A stretch of 64,000 nucleotides of DNA from CAVQUE01 sp046290435 (lineage in GTDB: Bacteria > Actinomycetota > Acidimicrobiia > Acidimicrobiales > UBA8592). Positions 24,919 through 32,679 of the stretch are shown piece by piece (positions within the stretch are counted from its first letter, which is position 1; each line of letters starts with the position of its first letter). The notes under the pieces were generated by a model, which ran no database searches, was not told the origin of the DNA, and saw nothing but the letters and a program-made list of their open reading frames with translations. The stretch spans positions 124,001 to 188,000 of the forward strand of contig JBKAGO010000067.1 in assembly GCA_046290435.1 (NCBI GenBank), read 5' to 3'. Made by a program: the position numbers and the translations under genes.

Positions 24919-25143
24919 GTGGATCCGGTGATCCTGGCCAGCGCACGCAAGCACGGCACCGATGACCGAGACATGCTGCACGCCTACTGGCATCCGATCC
25001 GAGTGTTCGACCTCGACGACCTGACCATGCTCATCGGCCCCGACACCTCCGCTCGCCTCCTCGAGATCGGCGTCACCGATGCCGAGGGCGTCGAGTTCAT
25101 CGTTCACGCCATGGCTGCCCGACCGAAGTTCCTGGAGACCTGA
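24919..25143 (+). CDS. Putative toxin of a type II toxin-antitoxin-like pair
   Basis: A 74-residue protein: VILASARKHGTDDRDMLHAYWHPIRVFDLDD is its core, followed by TMLIGPDTSARLLEIGV and a short basic tail. I know this small family from actinobacterial genomes, where it typically precedes a small helix-turn-helix protein as here; its activity is not established. The GTG at 24919 is chosen; a TTG at 24910 is possible. Its TGA overlaps the ATG of the next gene (ATGA), the tight coupling typical of toxin-antitoxin operons. Confidence 0.55.
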   Translation: MDPVILASARKHGTDDRDMLHAYWHPIRVFDLDDLTMLIGPDTSARLLEIGVTDAEGVEFIVHAMAARPKFLET

Positions 25144-25415
25144 TGCCGAAGTCCATCCAAGAGATCCTCGACCACGCCGACGAGCTCGCGAAGCGCTTCG
25201 AGGAGTACGAGCCCGGCCCCGACGACGAGCGCCCCGTCGAGGAGTACCTACTCGAACGCGCCGCCCTCGCCCGAGCTCGTGGCGAGCGCCAGATCGTCGA
25301 AGCGGTGACCGCCGCCCGCACCAAGGGGATCTCCTGGCAACGCATCGGCGACCTGCTCGGCACCTCGGCCCAAGCCGCCCAACAGCGCTACGGCACGATC
25401 GTCGAAGCCGGCTGA
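25143..25415 (+). CDS. Small helix-turn-helix protein, putative antitoxin
   Basis: A 90-residue acidic protein. The N-terminal half is charged helix (IQEILDHADELAKRFEEYEP). The C-terminal part (IVEAVTAARTKGISWQRIGD then LLGTSAQAAQQRYG) is a clear helix-turn-helix of the type that recognises DNA through SWQRIG..LGTS. Together with the coupled 74-residue gene it fits an antitoxin that also autoregulates. The following 240 bp to attR hold no gene but contain the repeat sites listed separately. Confidence 0.6.
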   Translation: MPKSIQEILDHADELAKRFEEYEPGPDDERPVEEYLLERAALARARGERQIVEAVTAARTKGISWQRIGDLLGTSAQAAQQRYGTIVEAG

Positions 25416-25497
25416 GAGTGACCGCCGAGCCCGAAGATGGCGGGGAGTCGGCTGCCGGTGCTCAGGCCGATCGCTACGCAGGTTCTCCCTCCCCCCG

Positions 25498-25517
25498 TGA
25501 GAAGATCCTGAGAAGAT
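25498..25517. repeat. Right-end TGAGAAGAT pair (integrase arm-type site candidate)
   Basis: TGAGAAGAT at 25498-25506 and 25509-25517, 11-bp period, in the same orientation and preceded by CTCCC and CGTG as at 21019. Occurrence at both ends of the element with the same spacing suggests recombinase or excisionase binding. Confidence 0.6.
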
Positions 25518-25538
25518 CCCGCCGAGAAAAGGGTGGAA

Positions 25539-25637
25539 CAGCGGTCAGCAGCGGAGAGCAGCGGGCAGCGGCCATCGACGAAAAGCCCAGCTCAGCGGGG
25601 GTATCGGTCACCAGCGGGCACCCACGGTGAACAGCGG
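25539..25637. repeat. CAGCGG iteron cluster next to attR
   Basis: CAGCGG occurs at 25539, 25549, 25559, 25566, 25593, 25612 and 25632, all in the same orientation. Several spacings are 10 or about 20 bp, that is near whole helical turns. The cluster ends 18 bp inside attR. Possible binding array for integrase, excisionase or a replication protein. Confidence 0.5.
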
Positions 25638-25655
25638 TGAAAGGCTTGGATCCAC

Positions 25656-25698
25656 CTACGGATCAGAAGGTTGGGGGTTCGAGTCCCTCCGAGCGCGC
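25656..25698. repeat. attR: 43-bp direct repeat of the tRNA-Arg 3' end
   Basis: Identical to 20917-20959. It lacks the 5' half of the tRNA, so it is not a functional tRNA gene. It is followed at once by the displaced chromosomal terminator. Confidence 0.92.
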
Positions 25699-25703
25699 TG
25701 GCC

Positions 25704-25738
25704 GAAACCGCTGCCTGAGCAGCGGTTTCGTGCGTTTT
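25704..25738 (+). terminator. Rho-independent terminator, probably the original tRNA-Arg terminator
   Basis: GAAACCGCTGC (25704-25714) and GCAGCGGTTTC (25719-25729) form 11-bp perfect arms around CTGA, followed by GTGCGTTTT. Its place directly after attR indicates that it served tRNA-Arg before the element inserted. Confidence 0.85.
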
Positions 25739-25741
25739 GGG

Positions 25742-25747
25742 TACTCT
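25742..25747 (+). promoter_or_regulatory. TANNNT -10 box for the zinc-ribbon gene
   Basis: TACTCT ends 6 nt before the ATG at 25754, without a Shine-Dalgarno between. Confidence 0.4.
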
Positions 25748-25753
25748 CGCCCG

Positions 25754-25981
25754 ATGACTGATGCACGGACGTGTTCTCGGTGTGACGGAGCGTTGCGACG
25801 GGGGTTCCTCGAGGACAAGGGCGAACGGGGGTCCATCGCAGCGTCGCGGGTCCTGTCATGGATCGACGGCGCGGCCGAGACGGGTGTCTTCGGCGGCGCG
25901 AGGGTGCTCGGCAAGGAGCGCCACGCTGTGACCGCCTTTCGCTGCCTCGCATGCGGCCACCTCGATCTGTTCATCGACTGA
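25754..25981 (+). CDS. Small zinc-ribbon protein
   Basis: A 75-residue protein with two Cys pairs, CSRCDG at the N-terminus and CLACGH near the C-terminus, separated by about 50 residues that include GFLEDKGERG. This matches small zinc-ribbon proteins of unknown role, possibly nucleic-acid or protein binding. It is the first chromosomal gene after the integrated element; the 71 bp before it hold attR's flank and a terminator. Confidence 0.7.
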   Translation: MTDARTCSRCDGALRRGFLEDKGERGSIAASRVLSWIDGAAETGVFGGARVLGKERHAVTAFRCLACGHLDLFID

Positions 25982-26030
25982 CGAGGCATCTGCCGCCCAC
26001 CCATGGGCAGGGCGGCGGCTCGATCCGTCG

Positions 26031-26711
26031 TCAGCGGTCGGCGGCGCCGCGTTCGACGCTCAGGCCGGCGGCGAATGCGAGCTGGTAGGTGAGCGCGTGG
26101 AGTTGTTCCTCGCCGACCAGGCACCCCTTCAGGCTGCCGAGGTGGTCGAGGCCGAGCCGGCGGGCGCCGCGGAGATCGACCCGGGTGGCGCGTAGCCGGT
26201 CGATGTTGACGGTGTCGAGGTCGCAGCCGGCGAAGGAGACGTCCTCGGCGTCGAGGTCGTAGGCGTCGACCTCGTGCAGGGTGCAGTCGACGAACGCCAC
26301 CCGGCGCAGGCGAGTCATGCGCATGTTGGCGAATCGCAGGACGCACCGCTCGAACACGACGTCGGCGATCTCGGCACCCGACAGATCGACACCCACCAGC
26401 TTGCAGTCGGCGAGGCGGGTGGCACGCAGGCTCGGGAACCGGACCCGGCTGAGGTCGCAGGCGTCGAACGAGCTGCGGAAGGCTTCGATCTCGGCTTCGC
26501 CGCCGGCGACCGTCACGTCGCGCAGCGTTGAGCCGGTGATGTCGAGCCGATCGCCGGGCTCGGCGTCGATGGAGACGGCCTCGACAGCGACCTCGGCGAG
26601 CTCGCCCCAGCCACCGTCGAACTCGACCTCGCCCGACGACGTGTCGGACGGATCCGGAGCCACGAACCGCGGCGGTGCGGCGAACGGCTCGCGGACGTCG
26701 ACCCACCCCAT
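26031..26711 (-). CDS. Pentapeptide-repeat-like protein
   Basis: A 226-residue protein whose middle (about 65-195) is a run of five-residue steps with hydrophobic centres: ACDLSRVRFPSLRATRLADC, VDLSGAEIADVVF, ANMRMTRLRRVAF. This predicts a right-handed quadrilateral beta-helix. Such proteins serve as scaffolds or DNA mimics; no specific role can be read here. The start is ATG 26711, with TAGGGT 8 nt upstream; a further ATG at 26744 is possible. It is divergent from larC. Confidence 0.75.
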   Translation of the reverse strand: MGWVDVREPFAAPPRFVAPDPSDTSSGEVEFDGGWGELAEVAVEAVSIDAEPGDRLDITGSTLRDVTVAGGEAEIEAFRSSFDACDLSRVRFPSLRATRLADCKLVGVDLSGAEIADVVFERCVLRFANMRMTRLRRVAFVDCTLHEVDAYDLDAEDVSFAGCDLDTVNIDRLRATRVDLRGARRLGLDHLGSLKGCLVGEEQLHALTYQLAFAAGLSVERGAADR

Positions 26712-26719
26712 CGGCTGTG

Positions 26720-26725
26720 ACCCTA
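26720..26725 (-). promoter_or_regulatory. TANNNT -10 box for the pentapeptide-like gene
   Basis: On the minus strand TAGGGT ends 8 nt before the ATG at 26711; no Shine-Dalgarno is visible. Confidence 0.4.
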
Positions 26726-26884
26726 TCGACGCCACGCAAGGCAACGGTCCTCACAACCACGCCGGTCCGGCCCGGGGGCAGGCCGTGACGGTCCAGCTGC
26801 GACGTGGTCGTCCAACCGGCTCGCCCTCTACAGTGCGGTACCACCCGCCCCGCCGGGTCCCCTGCCGCCGACCGACAGACGATC

Positions 26885-28270
26885 GTGCACCTCCATCTCG
26901 ACCCCGTCGGCGGAATCGCCGGCGACATGTTCGTCGCGGCGCTGCTCGACGCGCTGCCCGAGCTCGAACCGACCGTCACCTCACTGCTCGACGCCCTCGA
27001 CCTGCCGGTCGGTGTCGCCGCCGAACGCCGCGACCACACCGACGGCATCCTCACCGGCTCACGTTTCGTCGTCGACGTCCCGGCCCTGCCCCACGAACTC
27101 GGCTCCCACGACGACCCCGACCACGCCGGTCCTCATCGGCACGACCACGGGCACGATCACGACCACGGGCACGGCCACGACCACGGGCACGGCCACGACC
27201 ACGACCACGACCACGACCACGGTGCCGAGGGGCAGGGCCCTCGCCATGTCGGCGACATCCTGAACTGGTTGCGGGCCTCGATCGCCGACGCCGACGTGCT
27301 GGCCCGCGCCATCGACATCTTCCAGATCCTCGCGGTGGCCGAGGCCACCATCCACGGCACCGACCCGGCCGACGTGTCGTTCCACGAGATCGGCGCCTGG
27401 GACTCCATCGTCGACATCGTGGCCGCGGCCACTGTGATCGAACACAGCGGCGTCACGAGCTGGTCCGTCGGGCCGCTCCCCACCGGCTCGGGCCGGGTCC
27501 CCTCCGCGCACGGCCTGCTGCCGGTCCCGGCGCCGGCGGTGGTGCTGCTCCTCGAGGGATTCGTGGTGTTCGACGACGGCCGCCCGGGCGAACGGGTGAC
27601 GCCCACCGGCGCCGCCATCCTGCGCCATCTGCGCGCCGCATCGGCTCCGCCCACGACACCGATGGTGCAGGGCCGCACCGGTTCGGGATTCGGGACCAAG
27701 CGCTTCGAGGGCATCGCCAACATCGTCCGGGTGCGCGAGCTGCTGGCCGTCGGCGAGGCTGCGTCGACCGCCGCGCCGACGCCCACGCCGACCACCGACG
27801 AGGTCACGGTGATCGAGTTCGAGATCGATGACCAGGGCGCCGAGGACCTCGCCGTGGGCCTCGACCACCTGCGCGCCGAGTCCGGCGTCCTCGACGTGGT
27901 CCAGACCCCGGGCACGGGCAAGCGGGGACGGATGGTCGCCCAGGTGCGCGTCCTCGTCGATCCCGCCCACGCACCCGATGTCGTCGACCGTTGCTTCGCG
28001 GAGACCACCACACTGGGGGTGCGGATCACCACCGTCGAGCGCCAAATCCTGCCGCGCACCTCGGTCGAGGCCGACGGCCGGCGGGTCAAGCTGGCCCAGC
28101 GTCCGGGCGCAGGACCGGCGACGGTGACCGCAAAGACCGAGATCGCCGACGTCGACGAGCTGCGATCGCACCGCGAGCGCGAGGCCGCCCGACTCGCGGC
28201 GGCCGCAGCAGCCCTCGCCGATGCGTCCGCAAGTGCGACAGACCCGGTATCACCATCGGAGACGCCATGA
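26885..28270 (+). CDS. larC: Nickel insertion protein LarC (nickel-pincer cofactor synthesis)
   Basis: A 461-residue LarC, which inserts nickel into the pyridinium bis-thiocarboxylate nucleotide in a CTP-dependent reaction. The N-terminus HLDPVGGIAGDMFVAALLDA is the family signature. A His/Asp-rich stretch at about residues 83-115 would bind nickel. The C-terminal half (EIDDQGAEDLAVGLDHL onward) is the nucleotide/metal-handling domain. In Lactobacillus plantarum the gene is split as larC1/larC2 and joined by frameshifting; here it is one continuous frame. GTG 26885 is chosen because upstream codons are not protein-like. Its stop overlaps larE (ATGA). Confidence 0.92.
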   Translation: MHLHLDPVGGIAGDMFVAALLDALPELEPTVTSLLDALDLPVGVAAERRDHTDGILTGSRFVVDVPALPHELGSHDDPDHAGPHRHDHGHDHDHGHGHDHGHGHDHDHDHDHGAEGQGPRHVGDILNWLRASIADADVLARAIDIFQILAVAEATIHGTDPADVSFHEIGAWDSIVDIVAAATVIEHSGVTSWSVGPLPTGSGRVPSAHGLLPVPAPAVVLLLEGFVVFDDGRPGERVTPTGAAILRHLRAASAPPTTPMVQGRTGSGFGTKRFEGIANIVRVRELLAVGEAASTAAPTPTPTTDEVTVIEFEIDDQGAEDLAVGLDHLRAESGVLDVVQTPGTGKRGRMVAQVRVLVDPAHAPDVVDRCFAETTTLGVRITTVERQILPRTSVEADGRRVKLAQRPGAGPATVTAKTEIADVDELRSHREREAARLAAAAAALADASASATDPVSPSETP

Positions 28271-29118
28271 CCTCCCCCATCGACCCACCGACCGCCGACA
28301 CGGCCGCACAGGCCGCGGCGCGTCTCGACGCCGTGCTCGAAGCTGCGGCACCGATCGTCGTCGCGCTCAGCGGCGGGGTCGACTCGGTGACCCTGGCCGC
28401 TGCGGCCCATCGCCGCCTCGGCGACCGGGTCACCATGGCCCACGCGGTATCGGCGGCGGTGCCGACCCTCGCCACCGCCCGGGTGCAGGAGCTGGCCGAA
28501 GCGGGCGGCTGGCGGCTCGTCACCCTCGACGCCGGCGAGTTCGAGGATCCGCAGTACCTCGCCAACCCGGTCGACCGGTGCTTGCACTGCAAGACCAACC
28601 TCTACGGTGCCATCCGGGCGCGGTTCCCCGACGAGGCCCTCACCATCGTGTCGGGCACCAACACCGACGACCTCGGCGACTACCGGCCCGGCCTGCGCGC
28701 CGCCGAGACCGCAGGCGTCCGCCACCCCTTCGTCGAGGCCGGCATCGACAAGGCCACCATCCGTCTCCTCGCCGCCGAACTGGGCCTCGGCGAGGTGGCC
28801 GAGCTGCCGGCGTCGCCGTGCCTGTCCAGCCGGATCGAGACCGGCATCGCCATCCAGCCCCGGCTGCTCGCCGTCGTCGAGGCCGTCGAGAACGAACTGA
28901 GCCGACGCCACGGGTTCGCCACGGTGCGCTGCCGTATCCGTGCCGACGCCGTGGTGGTCGAGCTCGATGCCGCCGACCTGGCCGCCCTCGACGATGCGGA
29001 GCAGGCCGGCATCGTCGCGCTGGTCACCGACATCGGCGGCGACCGCATCCACGGCCGCCCCGTCGAGCTCGCCGCCTACCGCATGGGCAGCGCCTTCGTG
29101 CACCCGGTCGCCACCTGA
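28267..29118 (+). CDS. larE: Sulfur transferase LarE (nickel-pincer cofactor synthesis)
   Basis: A 283-residue ATP-pyrophosphatase-fold enzyme with PP-loop SGGVDS at residues 35-40. LarE adenylates the dicarboxylated pyridinium nucleotide and transfers sulfur to form its thiocarboxylates. Cys185 in SPCLSSRI sits where the sacrificial Cys of L. plantarum LarE lies. Cys105 and Cys108 (RCLHCK) are also present, and no C-terminal three-Cys cluster motif typical of iron-sulfur LarE is evident. It is translationally coupled to larC and followed 88 bp later by larB. Confidence 0.92.
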   Translation: MTSPIDPPTADTAAQAAARLDAVLEAAAPIVVALSGGVDSVTLAAAAHRRLGDRVTMAHAVSAAVPTLATARVQELAEAGGWRLVTLDAGEFEDPQYLANPVDRCLHCKTNLYGAIRARFPDEALTIVSGTNTDDLGDYRPGLRAAETAGVRHPFVEAGIDKATIRLLAAELGLGEVAELPASPCLSSRIETGIAIQPRLLAVVEAVENELSRRHGFATVRCRIRADAVVVELDAADLAALDDAEQAGIVALVTDIGGDRIHGRPVELAAYRMGSAFVHPVAT

Positions 29119-29206
29119 CGAACCCGCACGACGATCCCGCACGACGAACCGACCCGACCACCCCATCTGACCCAACCCGCCCCCGTGGCCCCGACCCCGT
29201 GAGCTC

Positions 29207-30004
29207 ATGATCGACGAACCCGACGTCCAGCCAGCCGTTACCCCCGCCGAGTCCGGCCAGGCCGAGCCCGATCGCCCCGATCCACGCCGGGCCGACGATG
29301 TCGTGCGGCTCGACTTCGCACGCACCGACCGCATCGGGCTGCCCGAGGCGCTGTTCTGCGAGGGCAAGGACGACGCCCACGTCGTCACCATCCTCGATCT
29401 CATTGCGGCCAACGGCGGCTCGATGCTGCTCACCCGCCTGGCCGAGTCGACCGTGGCTGTTCTCCCCGATCATCACCGGGACCGCCTCGACTACGACCCG
29501 CTGTCGCGGACCGGCTGGTACGGCACCGTTGCGGCACCGGCGAACGGCACCGACGACGAGGCCGGCACGGCCACCGAGGTCGCGGTCGTCACCGGCGGCA
29601 CGTCGGACCTGCGGGTGTCGCGCGAGGTCGTGCGCACCCTGGGCTACCACGGTGTGGCGGTCACCGAGATCACCGACGTGGGCGTGGCGGGCATCTGGCG
29701 TCTGGCAGAGCGTCTGGACGAGATCCGCCGGCACCGCATCGTGGTCGCCGTCGCCGGGATGGACGCCGCCATGGTCAGTGTCCTCGGCGGCCTCGTCGGC
29801 GGCGTGGTGATCGCCGTCCCCACCTCCACCGGCTACGGCGCGGCCCGCAACGGCGAGACCGCACTCGGGTCGTCGCTGTCGAGCTGCGCGCCGGGCGTGC
29901 TGGTGTGCAACATCGACAACGGCTACGGCGCCGCCTGCGCAGCCCTGCGCATCCTCACCACCTTCGCCGGACATCCCACGGCGACCGGGTCGCCCTATAC
30001 CTGA
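29207..30004 (+). CDS. larB: LarB, pyridinium dicarboxylic acid mononucleotide synthase
   Basis: A 265-residue enzyme, PurE-like in its C-terminal half: VAVVTGGTSDLRVSREV, then AGMDAAMVSVLGGLVGGVVI, VPTSTGYG and SSCAPGVLVCNIDNGYGAA. LarB carboxylates nicotinic acid adenine dinucleotide and hydrolyses it to begin the nickel-pincer pathway; the Cys in SSCAPG corresponds to the conserved reactive Cys region. The N-terminal 30 residues are a Pro/Asp-rich extension. It completes larC-larE-larB. Its 3' end overlaps the converging flavin monooxygenase gene by 10 bp. Confidence 0.92.
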   Translation: MIDEPDVQPAVTPAESGQAEPDRPDPRRADDVVRLDFARTDRIGLPEALFCEGKDDAHVVTILDLIAANGGSMLLTRLAESTVAVLPDHHRDRLDYDPLSRTGWYGTVAAPANGTDDEAGTATEVAVVTGGTSDLRVSREVVRTLGYHGVAVTEITDVGVAGIWRLAERLDEIRRHRIVVAVAGMDAAMVSVLGGLVGGVVIAVPTSTGYGAARNGETALGSSLSSCAPGVLVCNIDNGYGAACAALRILTTFAGHPTATGSPYT

Positions 30005-31614
30005 AGCGGGTCGACACCGATGAGAACGCCGAGCTCGTCGACGAGCGCCGGCAGCACGTCGAGCGTGCGAGCCGACCCGAACACGTAGTGATCCGGTCGA
30101 ATGATGACCGCCACCACCCCGACGGCGGCCATCCAGGCGGTGAGCGCTCCATCGACATCGTGCACACCATCGGGGATGGACGGATCGAGGACGACGATTC
30201 GGACACCGAGCCGTCCCAGGAGCTCGAACTGATAGGAGCTCAGGACCGCAGCGGGATCGGCGCCTTCACCGAGCATCAAGGAGAAGCCCGGGCCCATCAC
30301 GTCATCGGTGCGACCCTCGACCGAACCGTCGCGAATCACGCCCTGGACGGCCTTCGACCCGGCGAGAGGATCCGATTCCACGTCGGTGGCGCGGCGGATC
30401 ACTCCAGCGTGCAGGAGCGGCAACGGAGGAGGCGGGGGCACCGCACCGGAGCGGAACGCCGCGTCCCTCCCGGCCGCCGCTTCGCGATCGCGTACGCACG
30501 ACACCTTGCCCATCTCGACGGACATGGCGATCGTCGCCATGTTCTGGGGAAGGCGCTCGCTGGTGTAGGTGTCGAGGAGCTCGATCGGCGCGGTGCCGCT
30601 GAGGACGAGGTCGAGTTTCCACGCCAGATTCGCGGCGTCTCGGATGCCCGAACACATGCCCTCACCCATGAAGGGAGGCATCAGGTGCGCAGCGTCGCCC
30701 GCCACCAGCATCCGCCCCGAGCGCAAGGTATCGGCGACGATCGATCGAAAGACGTACACCGCGTGGCGCACGAGCTCGCCCTGGTCCGGCGAGGCATGGC
30801 CTCGGAGCAGTTCCCAGACCCGCTGCGTGTCCTCGAGATCACCAGCGGTCTCGCCCTCGACCAGCATGAACTCCCATCGTCGTTGCGTGGCACCGCATCC
30901 CGTCACGGTGACCGGTCGAGCCGGATCGCAGCGCTGCGAGGCGAGCGGTAGGTGCGCGAAGTCGTTCATGTCGTTCGGCTTGAAATCGACGACGAGCCAC
31001 GACTCCTCGAATCCGAAGTCAGTGCACGAGATGCCCGCCGAGTTGCGGACGATCGAGTTCGCTCCGTCGGCACCGATGACGAACGGGGCCGACACGGTCG
31101 TGGTCTCATCGGTCGGCTCCACCCGTCCAGGACCGGCCGGCACGACGCGTCGGGCGCTCAGCTGGACCGGTCCGTCGTCGCCCGCGCCGACTTGGGCGAT
31201 GTGTTCGACGGCCCAGCCCTGGAGGACGGTGACGGTCGGTTCTCGTCTGGCACGCCGATCGAGGGCGCGCTCGAGGGTGGGCTGGTGGAAGAGATAGCTG
31301 TCGGCCCAACCCGACGGATGGACCGGCGGGATCTCGATGTCGAGGATGACCTCACCGTCGGCGCCGAACCACAGGTAGTTGCCGACGGCCACGAGCTCGT
31401 GGTCGATGTCGTCGATCACCTGGAGGTTCTGCAACAGTCGCATCACCTCGCCGTCGAGGCGCACCGCCCTCGGTAGGGGATACAGATCATGGAAGCGCTC
31501 GAACACGGCGACGCGATGGCCCTTCCTGCCGAGCAGCGAGGCCAGCACCTGGCCGACCGGGCCGTAGCCGACGATGACGACGTCGAAGTGCTCCGGGTCA
31601 GGTCGCGCTGTCAC
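29995..31614 (-). CDS. FAD-dependent aromatic hydroxylase, MhpA-like
   Basis: A 539-residue class A flavoprotein monooxygenase. FAD motif VVIVGYGPVGQVLASLLGRK near residue 12, the middle GADGANSIVR (DG motif) and C-terminal GDAAHLMPPFMGEGMCSGIRD are intact. The C-terminal ~130 residues have the thioredoxin-like tail of phenol- and 3-(3-hydroxyphenyl)propionate hydroxylases. It should use NAD(P)H and O2 to hydroxylate an aromatic or heteroaromatic acid; the substrate is unknown. Its ATG overlaps the upstream FAH gene's stop (ATGA), forming a two-gene leftward operon. Confidence 0.85.
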   Translation of the reverse strand: MTARPDPEHFDVVIVGYGPVGQVLASLLGRKGHRVAVFERFHDLYPLPRAVRLDGEVMRLLQNLQVIDDIDHELVAVGNYLWFGADGEVILDIEIPPVHPSGWADSYLFHQPTLERALDRRARREPTVTVLQGWAVEHIAQVGAGDDGPVQLSARRVVPAGPGRVEPTDETTTVSAPFVIGADGANSIVRNSAGISCTDFGFEESWLVVDFKPNDMNDFAHLPLASQRCDPARPVTVTGCGATQRRWEFMLVEGETAGDLEDTQRVWELLRGHASPDQGELVRHAVYVFRSIVADTLRSGRMLVAGDAAHLMPPFMGEGMCSGIRDAANLAWKLDLVLSGTAPIELLDTYTSERLPQNMATIAMSVEMGKVSCVRDREAAAGRDAAFRSGAVPPPPPLPLLHAGVIRRATDVESDPLAGSKAVQGVIRDGSVEGRTDDVMGPGFSLMLGEGADPAAVLSSYQFELLGRLGVRIVVLDPSIPDGVHDVDGALTAWMAAVGVVAVIIRPDHYVFGSARTLDVLPALVDELGVLIGVDPLQV

Positions 31615-32474
31615 GAGACGCCCTGCACGGGCTCGGCCACGATGCGGTTCTCGATTGCGCCGATGCCTTCGATCTCGACGCTGACGACGTCGCCCGGGGC
31701 CAGCCAGGAATCGGTGGCTGCGCCGACCCCGCCGGGGGTGCCGGTCGCGATCAGGTCACCGGGCTCGAGCGTGCACGCACTCGAGAGCAGCGCGACGAGG
31801 TTGTAGCAGTCGAAGATCAGTTCCTTGGTGTTCGAGTGCTGGCGCACCTCGTCGTTGACGATGGTGCGGATGTCGAGCCGGTGCGGATCGATCTCGTCGG
31901 GGGTGACGATCCAGGGGCCGACGACACCGTGGGTGTCGAACGATTTGCCGAGCACCCATTGCTGCGAGCGGAGTTGATAGTCGCGCACGCTGACGTCGTT
32001 CATGACGACGAAGCCGGCGATGACCGATGCTGCGTCGGCCTCGGACACGTGCTTGCAGCGTTGCCCGATGACGACGCCGAGCTCGCCTTCGTAGTCCAGC
32101 TTGTCCGAGATCGACGGCCGCCAGACGTCGTCGTACGGGCCGTTCACGCACGATGACATCTTGGCGAAGACGGTCGGGAACTCAGGCGTGGGCGCACCGG
32201 TCTCCGCGACGTGATCGGCATAGTTGAGACCGACCGCGAAGAACTTCTGCGGCGCTGGAATCGGTGCGGCGAATGCGACGGTCGCCAGGTCCAGGCGACC
32301 CTTGCCGGAATCGAGTGCCTCGAGCACTCCGCTGTGGCGGACGGGATCGAGTGCCAGGACATCGGCCAACGTGCCGGGCAGCGCCGGATCGGCGGCCGTC
32401 AGGTCGACGACCTCGTCGCCGTCGACGACGACTGGAACGAAGCCGTTCGCTGTGTGAATGGTGCCCAGTCTCAT
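31611..32474 (-). CDS. Fumarylacetoacetate hydrolase (FAH) family protein, module 1
   Basis: A 287-residue FAH-fold enzyme: NYADHVAETG, then DKLDYEGELGVVIGQRCKHV with the metal-binding Glu residues, NDVSVRDYQ and the TGTPGGVG loop. These enzymes cleave C-C bonds or tautomerise/decarboxylate ring-cleavage products with a divalent metal. It is coupled to the hydroxylase downstream. An ATTATGCATAAT palindrome in the divergent intergenic region, also found before the GntR gene, suggests control by that regulator. Confidence 0.87.
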   Translation of the reverse strand: MRLGTIHTANGFVPVVVDGDEVVDLTAADPALPGTLADVLALDPVRHSGVLEALDSGKGRLDLATVAFAAPIPAPQKFFAVGLNYADHVAETGAPTPEFPTVFAKMSSCVNGPYDDVWRPSISDKLDYEGELGVVIGQRCKHVSEADAASVIAGFVVMNDVSVRDYQLRSQQWVLGKSFDTHGVVGPWIVTPDEIDPHRLDIRTIVNDEVRQHSNTKELIFDCYNLVALLSSACTLEPGDLIATGTPGGVGAATDSWLAPGDVVSVEIEGIGAIENRIVAEPVQGVS

Positions 32475-32553
32475 GAGTTCCCCCTTCGGCCTGCGTCCGC
32501 CCTCGCACCGCCGCAGTTGGCTGCGCCGAGAGATGCAGTTTGCACGGACTGTG

Positions 32554-32569
32554 GATTATGCATAATGTA
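32554..32569. promoter_or_regulatory. Putative FCD-GntR operator between FAH and the Liv-type ABC genes
   Basis: GATTATGCATAATGTA contains a perfect 12-bp palindrome, ATTATGCATAAT (32555-32566). A close match (GATTGTGCATTATACA) occurs before the GntR gene at 38254. It sits 80 bp upstream of the FAH start and 111 bp upstream of the ABC start. Confidence 0.6.
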
Positions 32570-32679
32570 GTGTGTCTCACGACACAGCGCAACCGCGGCT
32601 TCCCGCCGGGGGCGGTCCGGATGGGCCGACCGGGGCCCACAGCCCGGAGGGTGTGCATCGACATGGGGGAACGGACAAC

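Larger units (their letters stand above)
20917..25698. mobile_element. Small integrated element at tRNA-Arg (about 4.7 kb), integrase-encoding
   Basis: Bounded by an identical 43-bp direct repeat of the tRNA-Arg 3' end (20917-20959 and 25656-25698). It contains a tyrosine integrase immediately next to the tRNA, a truncated NYN protein, two SUKH-like paralogues, an integrase relic, and a two-gene toxin-antitoxin-like unit. Base composition is visibly less GC-rich around 22.7-24.1 kb than in the neighbouring chromosome. No replication, conjugation or phage structural gene is present, so mobilisation would rest on the integrase or on a helper. Confidence 0.9.

Noticed and set aside
24260..24919. 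Several overlapping frames on both strands, 100-250 codons long
   Set aside because: They have no recognisable domain, strong Arg/Ser/Pro bias typical of wrong-frame reading in GC-rich DNA, and no start signals; no gene can be supported.
25656..25698. Second tRNA-Arg gene
   Set aside because: Only the 3' half from the anticodon loop is present; it lacks the acceptor 5' strand and D-arm, so it is an attachment site.
27140..27225. Tandem GACCACGGGCAC-type repeat as a separate repeat element
   Set aside because: It is the codon-level repeat of the His/Asp-rich nickel-binding stretch of LarC and is explained by the protein.
27157..29433. Long minus-strand frame of 758 codons opposite the lar genes
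   Set aside because: It is antisense to three confidently identified lar genes, and its composition is typical of the mirror of GC-rich coding DNA.
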